64,000 nt of DNA. It comes from Subdoligranulum variabile. GTDB lineage: Bacteria > Bacillota > Clostridia > Oscillospirales > Ruminococcaceae. The stretch covers positions 1 to 64,000 of the forward strand of contig SFKI01000009.1 of NCBI GenBank assembly GCA_004554775.1, in the 5' to 3' direction. The notes beneath the pieces are model-generated. The model saw nothing but the letters and a program-made list of their open reading frames with translations, was not told the DNA's origin and did no database searches. Positions within the stretch are counted from its first letter, which is position 1. The number at the start of each line of letters is the position of its first letter. Of this stretch, positions 1 through 8,209 are shown one piece after another. A program made the translations under genes and the position numbers.

Positions 1-76
1 TGATCACCGCGTTTTTGCGAGCGCAAATTACGCTGTATCGAGCAAAAACGAGTCTGAAGCCTGCGATGTCGCAGTT

Positions 77-115
77 GTCGGAGCCGAACGCTCTATCCAA
101 CTGAGCTACGATCGC
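77..115 (-). other. 5' half of a tRNA-Arg(CCG)-like gene, 3' half absent
   Basis: Read on the minus strand, the sequence begins with an acceptor-like 5' strand (GCGATCG), a canonical D-arm (GCTCAGTTGGATAGAGC) and an anticodon 5' stem leading to CTCCGA, with CCG at 79-81. This matches the 5' half of a class I tRNA-Arg. Beyond the anticodon the expected 3' anticodon stem, T-arm and acceptor strand are missing. Instead there is a small perfect hairpin (CTGCGA/TCGCAG) and unrelated sequence containing an inverted repeat (CGTTTTTGC/GCAAAAACG). It therefore looks like a truncated tRNA or an att-type junction, not a functional gene. Nothing further can be seen because the window edge is close. Confidence 0.5.
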
Positions 116-260
116 TTATGCCACGTGTTTGGTGACTTATATAGTATAGCAAACATGGCGCGAAAATGCAAATATTTCTTGGTTGTTCGGCGGGGAAAGT
201 TGCAAAAATCCCGCGCAGGCAGCGGCAGGGTAGGCAGATTGTAAACAATTTTTGCTTTTC

Positions 261-289
261 TTGCAGAAATTTTGTTGGTTTGTTATAAT
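261..289 (+). promoter_or_regulatory. sigma-A-type promoter for the alpha/beta hydrolase
   Basis: TTGCAG at 261-266 and a perfect TATAAT at 284-289 are separated by 17 bases and lie 35 bases before the hydrolase start codon. Confidence 0.65.
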
Positions 290-323
290 AATAGCACAAC
301 CCGAACAAAGTGAGGTGCACTCT

Positions 324-1253
324 ATGAAACGTATTGCTGCTGCCTGCAGCACCGCGGCGGTGGCCGGGCTGGGCGCTGCCTATGGGATCTACCATCTGGC
401 CTTTTTCCAGACGCCCAAGCTGAAGATGCCCACGGCTGAAGAATGGGCGGATGGCTCCCGCTTTTTACCGCAGATCCGCGAAAATGTCGAGTTTGTGGAC
501 AGCCTACCCTGCGACTCTGTACAGATCACGGCCGACGATGGCACCTTACTTTCGGCACAGTACTGCCACGAGGCCGACGACGCGCCGACTGCCATCATCA
601 TGCACGGCTACCGCGCCACCGCCATGCGTGACACCATGGGGCTGATCGTACTGTGCAAAAAGCTGGGCTTCAATCTGCTGATGCCTGATCAGCGCGCCCA
701 CGGGCGCAGCGGCGGCCACTCCATCACGATGGGCGCACGCGAACGCTACGATGCCCGCGCCTGGGCCTATTGGGCATCGGTTCGCTCGTGCGGCAAGTCG
801 TCCATCTTTTTGATGGGCGTCTCGATGGGTGCTGCCACCGTTCTGCTGGCCAGCGGGCTGGACCTGCCGGACAATGTGCGTGGCATCATCGCCGACTGCG
901 GCTATTCCAGCATCCGGGACATCTGCCGAACCTGCCTGCCCAAATATCTGCCGCATGTGCCGGTGGGACCGGGCTATGCCGTCGGCAAGGCCGGGGCCGA
1001 GCTGTTTGCCCATTTTGACCCCGACACCATCGACTGCCGCAAGGCCGTTGCCCACTCTAATGTGCCAATCCTGTTCATCCACGGCAGCGCAGACGACTTT
1101 GTACCTTGCAGCATGAGCCGCGAAAATTATGCCGCCTGCACCAGCGAGAAAGAGCTGCTCATCATTCCCGGCGCGACCCACGCCATGTGCTACTATTACG
1201 ATACGCCCGCCTACGCCAAGGCCGTGACCGACTTTTTGAAAAAGCACATGTAA
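324..1253 (+). CDS. alpha/beta hydrolase (COG1073-like), membrane-anchored or exported
   Basis: A 309-residue serine hydrolase of the alpha/beta fold. The N-terminus (MKRIAAACSTAAVAG...) has a short basic stretch followed by a hydrophobic segment, so it is probably a membrane anchor or uncleaved signal. The oxyanion strand HGYRA lies near residue 95, the nucleophile elbow GVSMGA near 170, an acid-loop motif HGSADDFVP near 255 and the catalytic His in GATHAM near 285. These match the FrsA/YqkD-type hydrolases; substrate is unknown. The ATG at 324 follows GAGGTG; an upstream in-frame ATG at 252 precedes the promoter and is rejected. The gene stands alone and is followed by its own terminator. 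Confidence 0.85.
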   Translation: MKRIAAACSTAAVAGLGAAYGIYHLAFFQTPKLKMPTAEEWADGSRFLPQIRENVEFVDSLPCDSVQITADDGTLLSAQYCHEADDAPTAIIMHGYRATAMRDTMGLIVLCKKLGFNLLMPDQRAHGRSGGHSITMGARERYDARAWAYWASVRSCGKSSIFLMGVSMGAATVLLASGLDLPDNVRGIIADCGYSSIRDICRTCLPKYLPHVPVGPGYAVGKAGAELFAHFDPDTIDCRKAVAHSNVPILFIHGSADDFVPCSMSRENYAACTSEKELLIIPGATHAMCYYYDTPAYAKAVTDFLKKHM

Positions 1254-1314
1254 ACCCGGCATTCCTTACCAAAACGCATGCTCCCCACATGGGAACCGTC
1301 GGCAATGGCCAGCG

Positions 1315-1337
1315 GCGCACCCTGTGGGGCGCTTTTT
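1315..1337 (+). terminator. intrinsic terminator after the hydrolase
   Basis: GCGC-A-CCC / GGG-GCGC hairpin with one bulge and a TGT loop, followed by five T residues. Confidence 0.6.
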
Positions 1338-1345
1338 GTAAGTCT

Positions 1346-2215
1346 TTACTTTTCCAAATACTGCATCATGCCGTCTAATTTCTGCTGCATTTCCTTGTAA
1401 CCGCGCAGATACAGTTCGGTCAGTTTTTCGGTGTCGCCCTCAAAGCGACCAATGCCGATTGGTTCATCCGGGCGGATCATGCAGATACGGTCGTCCGCTT
1501 CCAGCTCGTCAAGCTGGTCCATCAGGGCGTTGTAGCGCATTTCCTGCGTCAGCAGCGTAGCCAGGAACAACGGCTTATCGCCATAAAAATCGTCGTACAG
1601 GTTCACCATACGCTGGCTGGGCTGCTTTTTGCGAAACCCCTTTTCCCGCGTAGCCACGACCACGATCTTGTCAAACCCCTGCCGCAGCGCCCAGTTGATG
1701 GGGATCGGGCAGGCGCAGCCGCCGTCGAGGTAGCTGTGGCCGTCGATCTTTACCGGCACCGACGCCAGCGGCAGACTGGCTGAAGCCTTGACGGCTTCCT
1801 TAAAATCCAGTCCTGGCTGGTCTTTTTCAAAATAAGCTGCTTTGCCGGTCTCGACGCAGGTCGCCACGGCGATCATTCGCTGGCCGCCCTTTGCAAAGGT
1901 CTCCTCGTCAAAGGGGACTTCCTTTTCAATGTCGTGCAGCAAAAAGTTCAGCCCAAACAGGCTGCCGCCTTTTACCGCCGCCAGCGGGCCAAAGTAGCGC
2001 CGGTCGTGGCGGTAGCGCAGGTTGATGCTGGCCGCTCGGCCAGGCTGGTGGGCCACATAGTTGTAGGCGTTCAGCGCCCCGGCCGACACACCGGCCACGG
2101 CAGGGAAGTAGAGATCATTCTCCATCAGGATATCCAACACGCCAGCGGTGTACAACCCGCGCAGCGAGCCGCCCTCCAGCAAAAGCAGCGAGTTTTCCGG
2201 CAATTTTGTGTTCAT
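1346..2215 (-). CDS. patatin-like phospholipase family protein
   Basis: A 289-residue protein of the bacterial patatin/RssA family (Ser-Asp dyad lipid acyl hydrolases). Visible motifs in order: the glycine-rich oxyanion loop GGSLRGLYTAGVL near residue 15, the nucleophile elbow GVSAGALNAY near 40, and the DGG box (DGGCACPIPI) near 163 carrying the catalytic Asp. There is no signal peptide, so a cytoplasmic or membrane-peripheral location is likely. The start at 2215 is preceded by GGGAGG at a good distance; an ATG five codons upstream lacks a ribosome site. It is convergent with the hydrolase and divergent from aroD. The substrate cannot be deduced. Confidence 0.9.
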   Translation of the reverse strand: MNTKLPENSLLLLEGGSLRGLYTAGVLDILMENDLYFPAVAGVSAGALNAYNYVAHQPGRAASINLRYRHDRRYFGPLAAVKGGSLFGLNFLLHDIEKEVPFDEETFAKGGQRMIAVATCVETGKAAYFEKDQPGLDFKEAVKASASLPLASVPVKIDGHSYLDGGCACPIPINWALRQGFDKIVVVATREKGFRKKQPSQRMVNLYDDFYGDKPLFLATLLTQEMRYNALMDQLDELEADDRICMIRPDEPIGIGRFEGDTEKLTELYLRGYKEMQQKLDGMMQYLEK

Positions 2216-2346
2216 AGCGCACCCTCCCATCTATACAGATTATTGTAGCGCGGGGCGGCTGTCATCGCAAGCGAAAACTGTTGTACAAAACCGGGAAAAT
2301 GTGGTAAAATGCAGTCAATGTATTGCCGCTGCAAAGGAGCCGCCCT

Positions 2347-3072
2347 ATGATCGAACTGCATGCCGAAGCCCCCAAAATTATTGTACCGCTGTTTGCCCGC
2401 ACCTTGCCGGAGCTGGCTGCCCAGGCCGCTGCTGCACAAAGCGCTGTCGCTGCCGACTTGGTAGAATTGCGGCTGGACCCGCTGCCCCGGCAGGACTGGC
2501 CCGCCGCTCTTGCACAAGTGCGTGCAGTGGTCAGCAAGCCGCTGATTGTAACCATCCGCACTGTGCGGGAGGGCGGGGAAGTGGATCTGACCCCTGTCGA
2601 ATACGGCGAAGCCTGCCGGGCTCTTTTGGCGCAGGGCGGCGTAGACGCGCTGGACATTGAATGGCAAGTGGACAAGGACCTGACTGAAGCGCTGCGAGAT
2701 GCCGCCCACCGGGCAGGTGCATCGGCGCTGTTCAGCGAGCATCACTTTGGCGCAACGCCGGACACCGACGCCATGACCGCCACACTGGTGGGCATGCTGG
2801 ATCTGGGCGCGGACGTTGCCAAGCTGGCTGTCATGCCGCGCAACCGCGCCGACGCCGCCCGCCTGCTGCTGGCAACGGCCCAGGCTGCCGCCCAGCGCCC
2901 TGGCCGGGCGCTGATCACGATGAGCATGGGCCGCGATGGTGCCGTGACCCGCTACTGCGGCGGTGCTTTTGGCAGCGCCGCGACCTTTGGCACCCTGAGC
3001 GCCGCCAGCGCCCCCGGCCAGCCGCCAGTGAGTTTGTTGAAAAGCAAGCTCATCGTGGCAGAGAATTTGTAA
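2347..3072 (+). CDS. aroD: type I 3-dehydroquinate dehydratase
   Basis: A 241-residue class I dehydroquinase that converts 3-dehydroquinate to 3-dehydroshikimate in the shikimate pathway through a Schiff-base lysine. Visible family motifs are ELRLDP (residues about 40-45), TIRTVREGGE near 73, SEHHFGATPD near 132 with the catalytic His, KLAVMPRN near 160 with the Schiff-base Lys, and the C-terminal MSMGRDGAVTR. The length is normal for the family. The ATG at 2347 follows AAAGGAG; the longer reading frame beginning at 2323 has no ribosome site. No other aro gene is adjacent, so the gene is isolated from the rest of the pathway. Confidence 0.95.
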   Translation: MIELHAEAPKIIVPLFARTLPELAAQAAAAQSAVAADLVELRLDPLPRQDWPAALAQVRAVVSKPLIVTIRTVREGGEVDLTPVEYGEACRALLAQGGVDALDIEWQVDKDLTEALRDAAHRAGASALFSEHHFGATPDTDAMTATLVGMLDLGADVAKLAVMPRNRADAARLLLATAQAAAQRPGRALITMSMGRDGAVTRYCGGAFGSAATFGTLSAASAPGQPPVSLLKSKLIVAENL

Positions 3073-3099
3073 AAGCGCCGCAGTTTTATATGGTAAAGC

Positions 3100-3143
3100 A
3101 AAAGCGAGAATGCACCCGCAGGTGTGTCCTCGCTTTTGTTTTG
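3100..3143 (+). terminator. intrinsic terminator after aroD
   Basis: AAAGCGAG/CTCGCTTT outer stem with an inner TGCACC/GGTGTG stem, followed by TTGTTTTG. Confidence 0.7.
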
Positions 3144-3149
3144 TTGCAA

Positions 3150-3165
3150 TGTTCCACGTGGAACG
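3150..3165. promoter_or_regulatory. parS-like site (15 of 16)
   Basis: TGTTCCACGTGGAACG differs at one end base from the perfect palindrome found at 9977 and 11670 and is close to the Bacillus parS consensus TGTTCCACGTGAAACA. It lies in the gap between aroD and the restriction enzyme, about 17 kb left of oriC, a usual place for ParB loading. Confidence 0.8.
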
Positions 3166-3276
3166 TTTTGGGTGCGCTGCTTTTAAAACAGTTTTTCATT
3201 TTGCAAACCCTATTTACCAAAATACTCCGACTATGCTATGATAATGATAAAAACATTGTGCTATGAGGTGACCGCT

Positions 3277-6093
3277 ATGACCACTGCGCAACAGCAGCAG
3301 GCCGCAAAGAATTTTGCCGCTTATTGGAAAGACAAAGGCTACGAAAAAGGGGAAAGCCAGCCTTTCTGGCTGTCGTTGCTTCGTGATGTGTACGGGGTCG
3401 AACACCCGGAGCAATTCATTCAATTTGAGGAGCAAGTCCACCTTGACCACACCAGTTTCATTGACGGCACGATTCCCTCTACCCACGTTCTGATAGAGCA
3501 AAAGGGTCTTGGCAAGGATTTGAACAAGCCCATCAAGCAATCAGACGGTGCGCTGCTGACCCCTTTTGAACAGGCTAAGCGGTATATTTTGGAACTGCCC
3601 GTGTCGCAGCACCCGCGCTGGGTCGTGACCTGTAATTTCAGTACTTTCTATGTGTACGATATGGAGCGCCCGCGCGGTGAGCCTGAAATCATCGAACTTG
3701 CAAATCTGGAAAAAGAATACTATCGGCTGCAATTCCTTGTCGATGCCGGAAACGAACACCTCAAACGGGAGATGGAAGTTTCCATTGCGGCAGGTGAAAT
3801 TGTCGGCTTGCTGTATGATGCCTTTTACAAGCAGTACGCAAACCCGGAATCCGAACATTCGCTGAAAAGTCTGAACAAGCTGTGCGTTCGCTTGGTATTT
3901 TGCCTGTATGCCGAGGATGCCGGGATTTTTGGGCATCACGGTATGTTCCACGACTACCTTAAGGGCTTCGACACACGCGGACTTCGCAAGGGGCTGGTAG
4001 ATTTGTTCCGCGTGTTGGATACCAAGCCGCAAGACCGTGACCCCTATTTGAAAGATGACAACCCGGAATTGGCGGCGTTTCCCTACGTCAATGGCGGGCT
4101 GTTCAGCGATGAGAATATCGAGATACCGCCGTTCACTGATGAAATTCGAAACCTGCTGCTGGAGAAAGCCAGCGAAAACTTCAACTGGTCGGAAATCAGC
4201 CCTACCATTTTCGGCGCGGTGTTTGAAAGCACCCTGAACCCCGAAACCCGCCGCAGCGGCGGTATGCACTATACCAGCATTGAAAATATCCACAAGGTCA
4301 TTGACCCGCTGTTTTTGGACAAGCTGAAAACCGAGTTTGACGAGATATGCGCTATTCCCATTGAACGCAGCAGAACGGCAAAGCTGCGGACATTCCAACG
4401 CAAGCTGGCATCGCTCACGTTTTTAGACCCTGCGTGCGGCAGCGGAAACTTTTTGACCGAAACCTATTTGAGCCTGCGCCGCTTGGAAAACAAAATTTTG
4501 GTGGAACTCTCCCACGGTCAGGTTACGATGTACTCCGCCAGCGAAAGCCCGATACAGGTTTCCATCAGTCAGTTTTACGGCATCGAAATCAACGACTTTG
4601 CTGTGACAGTTGCAAAAACCGCGCTCTGGATTGCGGAAAGCCAGATGATGAAAGAAACGGAGAAGATCCTGCTCGTCCCGCTCGAATTTCTGCCGTTGAA
4701 AACCAATGCCTACATTGTAGAGGGCAACGCTCTGCGGGTGGATTGGGAGAGCGTGGTTTCCAAAAGTAAGCTGAATTATATTATGGGAAACCCGCCGTTT
4801 GTTGGCTATTCCTTGCAGAGTAAGGAACAAAAGAGCGATATTCTTTCCATTTATGTAGATGAAAAGGGCAAGCCGTATAAAACTGCCGGTAAAATTGACT
4901 ATGTGGCAGGGTGGTACTATAAGGCGGCCAAACTGATGCAGAATACCCCGATACACACCGCCTTTGTTTCGACGAACTCTATCACGCAGGGCGAACAGGT
5001 TGCAGGGGTTTGGAAACCGCTCTATGACCAATTTGGGATACATATTGATTTTGCTTACAGAACATTTAGATGGGATAGCGAAGCAAGCTTGAAAGCCCAT
5101 GTGCATTGCGTGATAGTTGGGTTTAGTATCGCCCAGAATGCAAACGCACCACAAATATTCTTGGGTGGAAAACAATGTGTTGCCGTAAAAAATGTTAGTC
5201 CCTATTTACTCGATACGCCAACCGTATTTGTAGAAAGCCGAAATAAACCACTTTGCAATATCCCTGATGTTGTTAAAGGTAGCAGCCCTGTTGATGGTGG
5301 TAATCTTTTACTGAATCAAGAGGAGTACGATGACTTAATCGAAAGTGAGCCGTTGGCGAAAAAATATATTTATCCATTTGTTGGGGCAAAAGAATTTTTG
5401 CACGGCGTAAAGAGATGGTGCATTTGGATGCCCACCTATAATCCGGCAGATATTAAAAATCTTGCTAAAGTAAAAAAAAGAATCGAATTAACCCGTGAGT
5501 TCCGTTTATCAAGTACAAAAGCAGCAACCCGCAAATATGCTGATTATCCATCGCGCTTTATGGAAACGCGACAACCAGCATCAAACTATATCCTTATTCC
5601 GAGGCATTCATCGGAAACTAGAAAATACATTCCTTTTGGCTTTATGCCGCCTAGCATAATTTGCGGTGATGCAAATTCGATGGTTCCCAATGCAACTGTA
5701 TATCAATTTGGTATTCTAATATCTAACGTGCATATGGCGTGGACAAGGGCGGTATGTGGAAGAATAAAGAGCGACTATCGCTACTCAAACGATGTTGTTT
5801 ATAATAACTTCCCGTGGCCTACACCAACCGAACAGCAGAAAGCCAAAATTGAACAGACCGCGCAAGCGATTCTGGACGCACGCGCCCTTTACCCTGACAG
5901 CAGCTTAGCCGACTTGTACGACGACTTGACCATGCCGCCGGAACTCCGCAAAGCCCATCAGGCGAATGACCGCGCCGTTATGGACGCCTACGGATTTACA
6001 AAGGGAACTGCCGCCAGAACCAGCGAAAGCGCCTGTGTTGCCGAGTTAATGAAACTTTACCAACAAAAGGTGTCTGCCGCACAATCCAAATAA
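3277..6093 (+). CDS. MmeI-like type IIL restriction-modification enzyme
   Basis: A 938-residue protein with the layout of the MmeI family, in which one chain cuts and methylates DNA. The N-terminal domain carries a D63...E74-Q-K76 nuclease triad (FIDG...IEQKG). A helical region follows, then an adenine-N6 methyltransferase domain with SAM motif DPACGSGNF near residue 384 and catalytic NPPF near 505, then a target-recognition region (about 600-850) and a C-terminal helical part. Start at 3277 is preceded by GAGGTGA; the ATG at 3238 is rejected. No separate R, M or S gene is adjacent, consistent with a solitary type IIL system. Codons from about 4.8 to 5.8 kb are much more A/T-rich than the rest (19 G+C in 5461-5520 against 32 in 4021-4080), which suggests recognition-domain exchange. 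MmeI relatives methylate one strand only. Specificity is unknown. Confidence 0.85.
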   Translation: MTTAQQQQAAKNFAAYWKDKGYEKGESQPFWLSLLRDVYGVEHPEQFIQFEEQVHLDHTSFIDGTIPSTHVLIEQKGLGKDLNKPIKQSDGALLTPFEQAKRYILELPVSQHPRWVVTCNFSTFYVYDMERPRGEPEIIELANLEKEYYRLQFLVDAGNEHLKREMEVSIAAGEIVGLLYDAFYKQYANPESEHSLKSLNKLCVRLVFCLYAEDAGIFGHHGMFHDYLKGFDTRGLRKGLVDLFRVLDTKPQDRDPYLKDDNPELAAFPYVNGGLFSDENIEIPPFTDEIRNLLLEKASENFNWSEISPTIFGAVFESTLNPETRRSGGMHYTSIENIHKVIDPLFLDKLKTEFDEICAIPIERSRTAKLRTFQRKLASLTFLDPACGSGNFLTETYLSLRRLENKILVELSHGQVTMYSASESPIQVSISQFYGIEINDFAVTVAKTALWIAESQMMKETEKILLVPLEFLPLKTNAYIVEGNALRVDWESVVSKSKLNYIMGNPPFVGYSLQSKEQKSDILSIYVDEKGKPYKTAGKIDYVAGWYYKAAKLMQNTPIHTAFVSTNSITQGEQVAGVWKPLYDQFGIHIDFAYRTFRWDSEASLKAHVHCVIVGFSIAQNANAPQIFLGGKQCVAVKNVSPYLLDTPTVFVESRNKPLCNIPDVVKGSSPVDGGNLLLNQEEYDDLIESEPLAKKYIYPFVGAKEFLHGVKRWCIWMPTYNPADIKNLAKVKKRIELTREFRLSSTKAATRKYADYPSRFMETRQPASNYILIPRHSSETRKYIPFGFMPPSIICGDANSMVPNATVYQFGILISNVHMAWTRAVCGRIKSDYRYSNDVVYNNFPWPTPTEQQKAKIEQTAQAILDARALYPDSSLADLYDDLTMPPELRKAHQANDRAVMDAYGFTKGTAARTSESACVAELMKLYQQKVSAAQSK

Positions 6094-6121
6094 CCTTATT
6101 GAAAAGTTAACATCAAAAAAG

Positions 6122-6156
6122 CTCTGGGTGCTGAATTGCTCCCAGAGTTTCCTTTT
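6122..6156 (+). terminator. terminator after the restriction enzyme
   Basis: CTCTGGG / CCCAGAG stem with a 12-base loop followed by TTTCCTTTTATT. An A-run on the other side allows some activity on the opposite strand. Confidence 0.6.
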
Positions 6157-6157
6157 A

Positions 6158-6404
6158 TTGTGGCAACATTGGCTTGTTGCAGTCCATGTACAGAATCTGT
6201 ACTGTCTTGGTTGCCCTCACGCTGTTACCGCAGCAGGGGCATATGCCGCGAAAGCCCCTTTACTGTTCAACACTTCACGGTTTTAAAATTAAGCGGGGAA
6301 CAACTAAAAAAGGTAGAAGTGCTGCGCCTACAAAGGCTTTTGCGCAGCGCTTCTACCCTCTGGAAAGATTGATTTTTTCTGAAAGTGTGGTACACGTCAA
6401 AGGG
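6158..6404. other. non-coding stretch with a long inverted repeat
   Basis: No convincing gene is present. A near-perfect inverted repeat at 6312-6357 (16-bp arms GGTAGAAGTGCTGCGC with one G-T pair, 14-base loop) could form a strong hairpin. On the minus strand 6155-6259 an open frame without a start encodes a zinc-ribbon-like CPCCGN segment, possibly a gene remnant. Confidence 0.4.
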
Positions 6405-6453
6405 TAAAAGAAAAAGCCCTTAATTCCTAACGAATCTTCGTTAAAAATCAAGG
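6405..6453 (-). terminator. terminator of the tRNA-Met/tRNA-Glu transcript
   Basis: On the minus strand a stem of about 17 bp (CCTTGATT...AATTAAGG around TAACGAA/TTCGTTA) is followed by GCTTTTTCTTTT directly downstream of tRNA-Glu. Confidence 0.65.
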
Positions 6454-6461
6454 ACTATGTT

Positions 6462-6536
6462 TGGTGACCCGTACGGGAATCGAACCCATGTTACAGCCGT
6501 GAAAGGGCCGTGTCTTAACCGCTTGACCAACGGGCC
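6462..6536 (-). tRNA. tRNA-Glu (anticodon TTC)
   Basis: The minus strand folds as a complete cloverleaf: acceptor GGCCCGT/ACGGGTC, anticodon loop CTTTCAC (anticodon 6501-6503), T-arm GGGTTCGATTCCC and an encoded CCA end. It is co-oriented with the tRNA-Met 93 bases upstream and followed by a terminator. Confidence 0.95.
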
Positions 6537-6629
6537 TTATATAATACAAGATTTCGCTAAAACAGCAAGCAACTTATCGGCTACTATTGCAACCGACCCC
6601 CAAGTATTTTAGCGAAACCTTGTATCATG

Positions 6630-6706
6630 TGGTAGCGGTAACTGGATTTGAACCGGTGACACTTCGGGTATGAACCGAATGCTCTAGCCAACTGAGCTAT
6701 ACCGCC
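6630..6706 (-). tRNA. tRNA-Met (anticodon CAT), elongator type
   Basis: The minus strand folds with acceptor GGCGGTA/TACCGCT, D-arm GCTCAGTTGGCTAGAGC, anticodon stem-loop TTCGG-TTCATAC-CCGAA and T-arm CCGGTTCAAATCCAG, and CCA is encoded. Lack of the initiator-type three G-C pairs in the anticodon stem argues for elongator Met. The CAT tRNA at 45302 has Ile2 features instead. Confidence 0.9.
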
Positions 6707-6800
6707 ACATTTTTGAGGCGCACTCGAAAGTGCTTTATTATTATACGAAAAACCGGGGTCTGTGTCAAGTATTTTTCCCTACTTTTTTGAAAAAATACCA

Positions 6801-6839
6801 AAAAAATTCCCGCATTGCGGCAGCAACGCGGGAATTTTT
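6801..6839. terminator. bidirectional terminator after serS
   Basis: AAATTCCCGC / GCGGGAATTT stem with a loop of about 14 bases, with T-runs on both strands. It ends the long parB-serS transcript on the minus strand. Confidence 0.75.
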
Positions 6840-6852
6840 GCTTGTTATAAAA

Positions 6853-8160
6853 TTACTTCTTGTTGGGCACCAGCACGGCTTTGCCGCCCATGTAGGGGCG
6901 CAGCACTTCGGGGATGGTCACAGTGCCATCGGCCTGCAAGTGGTTCTCCAGGAAAGCGATCAGCATACGCGGCGGGGCCACGCAGGTGTTGTTCAGGGTA
7001 TGAGCCAGCTGCGGCTTGCCGTTCTCATCCTTATAGCGGATGTGCAGGCGGCGGGCCTGGGCATCACCCAGGTTAGAGCAGCTGCAAACCTCAAAATACT
7101 TCTGCTGGCGGGGGCTCCAGGCTTCGATATCGCAGCTCTTGACCTTCAGGTCAGCCAAATCGCCGGAGCAGCACTCCAGCTGGCGAACAGGGATCTCCAT
7201 GGAGCGGAACAGCTCGACAGAGTTCTTCCACAGCTTATCGTACCAGGTCATGCTGTCCTCGGGCTTGCAGACGACGATCATTTCCTGCTTCTCAAACTGG
7301 TGGATGCGGTAGATGCCGCGCTCCTCAATGCCGTGGGCACCCTTTTCCTTACGGAAGCAGGGGCTGTAGCTGGTCAGGGTCAGGGGCAGCTTTTCGCCTT
7401 CGATGGTCTGGTCGATGAATCGGCCGATCATGGTATGCTCAGAAGTGCCGATCAGATAGAGGTCCTCGCCCTCGATCTTGTACATCATGGCGTCCATCTC
7501 GGGGAAGGACATAACGCCCTTAACAACGTCACCGTGCATCATGAACGGGGGGATCACGTAGGTGAAGCCCTTGTTGATCATAAAGTCGCGGGCGTAGGCC
7601 AGCACAGCTTCGTGCAGGCGGGCAATATCACCCAGCAGGTAGTAGAAGCCATTACCGGAAACGCGGCCGGCGGCATCCAGGTCGATGCCGTCAAAGCTTT
7701 CCATGATATCCACGTGATAGGGGATGGGGTAATCGGGCACAACGGGCTCGCCGAAGCGCTGGACCTCGACATTGCAGCTGTCATCGGGGCCGATGGGCAC
7801 ACTGGGGTCGATCATCTGGGGGATCGTGTACATAATCTCCTGGATCTTGCCTTGCAGCTCGGTCTCCTTGACTTCCAGCTCTTTCAGGCGGTCAGCCTGG
7901 GCAGTGACCTGCTTTTTGATTTCCTCAGCCTCAGCTGCCTTGCTGGGGTCCTTTTTAGCCTGGCCCATCAGGGCGCCGATCTGCTTGGACAGTTTGTTGC
8001 GGTTGGCGCGCAGGTCGCTGGCCTCGCCGATGGCGGCGCGATACTCGGCATCCAGCTTGATGACCTCGTCGACCAGGGGCAGCTTGGCATCCTGGAACTT
8101 TTTGCGGATGTTTTCTTTGACTGCCTCCGGGTTTTCACGGACAAAACGAATGTCTAACAT
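6853..8160 (-). CDS. serS: seryl-tRNA synthetase
   Basis: A 435-residue class II aminoacyl-tRNA synthetase that charges tRNA-Ser (and tRNA-Sec if present). Residues about 28-100 form the long antiparallel coiled coil that binds the tRNA-Ser variable arm. Class II motif 2 (FRKEKGAHGIEERG...HQFEKQE) is near residue 270, followed by the serine-site segment (DIEAWSP near 340) and motif 3 (NNTCVAPPRMLIAFLEN) near 400. The length is typical. ATG at 8160 follows GAGGAG. It sits 49 bases after parB at the end of the origin-proximal minus-strand cluster, a common Firmicute arrangement. No T-box leader fits in this short gap, so it is probably transcribed with parA-parB. Confidence 0.97.
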   Translation of the reverse strand: MLDIRFVRENPEAVKENIRKKFQDAKLPLVDEVIKLDAEYRAAIGEASDLRANRNKLSKQIGALMGQAKKDPSKAAEAEEIKKQVTAQADRLKELEVKETELQGKIQEIMYTIPQMIDPSVPIGPDDSCNVEVQRFGEPVVPDYPIPYHVDIMESFDGIDLDAAGRVSGNGFYYLLGDIARLHEAVLAYARDFMINKGFTYVIPPFMMHGDVVKGVMSFPEMDAMMYKIEGEDLYLIGTSEHTMIGRFIDQTIEGEKLPLTLTSYSPCFRKEKGAHGIEERGIYRIHQFEKQEMIVVCKPEDSMTWYDKLWKNSVELFRSMEIPVRQLECCSGDLADLKVKSCDIEAWSPRQQKYFEVCSCSNLGDAQARRLHIRYKDENGKPQLAHTLNNTCVAPPRMLIAFLENHLQADGTVTIPEVLRPYMGGKAVLVPNKK

Positions 8161-8209
8161 GATGATTCTCCTCTATATTTTTCTACATTTATTATAGAAA
8201 ACCAGATTG

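Noticed and set aside
6136..6407. Two overlapping small plus-strand frames after the restriction enzyme
   Set aside because: They cross the terminator stem and the long inverted repeat, lack ribosome sites, and show no protein-like pattern.
8161..8209. T-box riboswitch before serS
   Set aside because: Only 49 bases separate parB and serS, too short for a T-box; no specifier or T-box sequence is seen.
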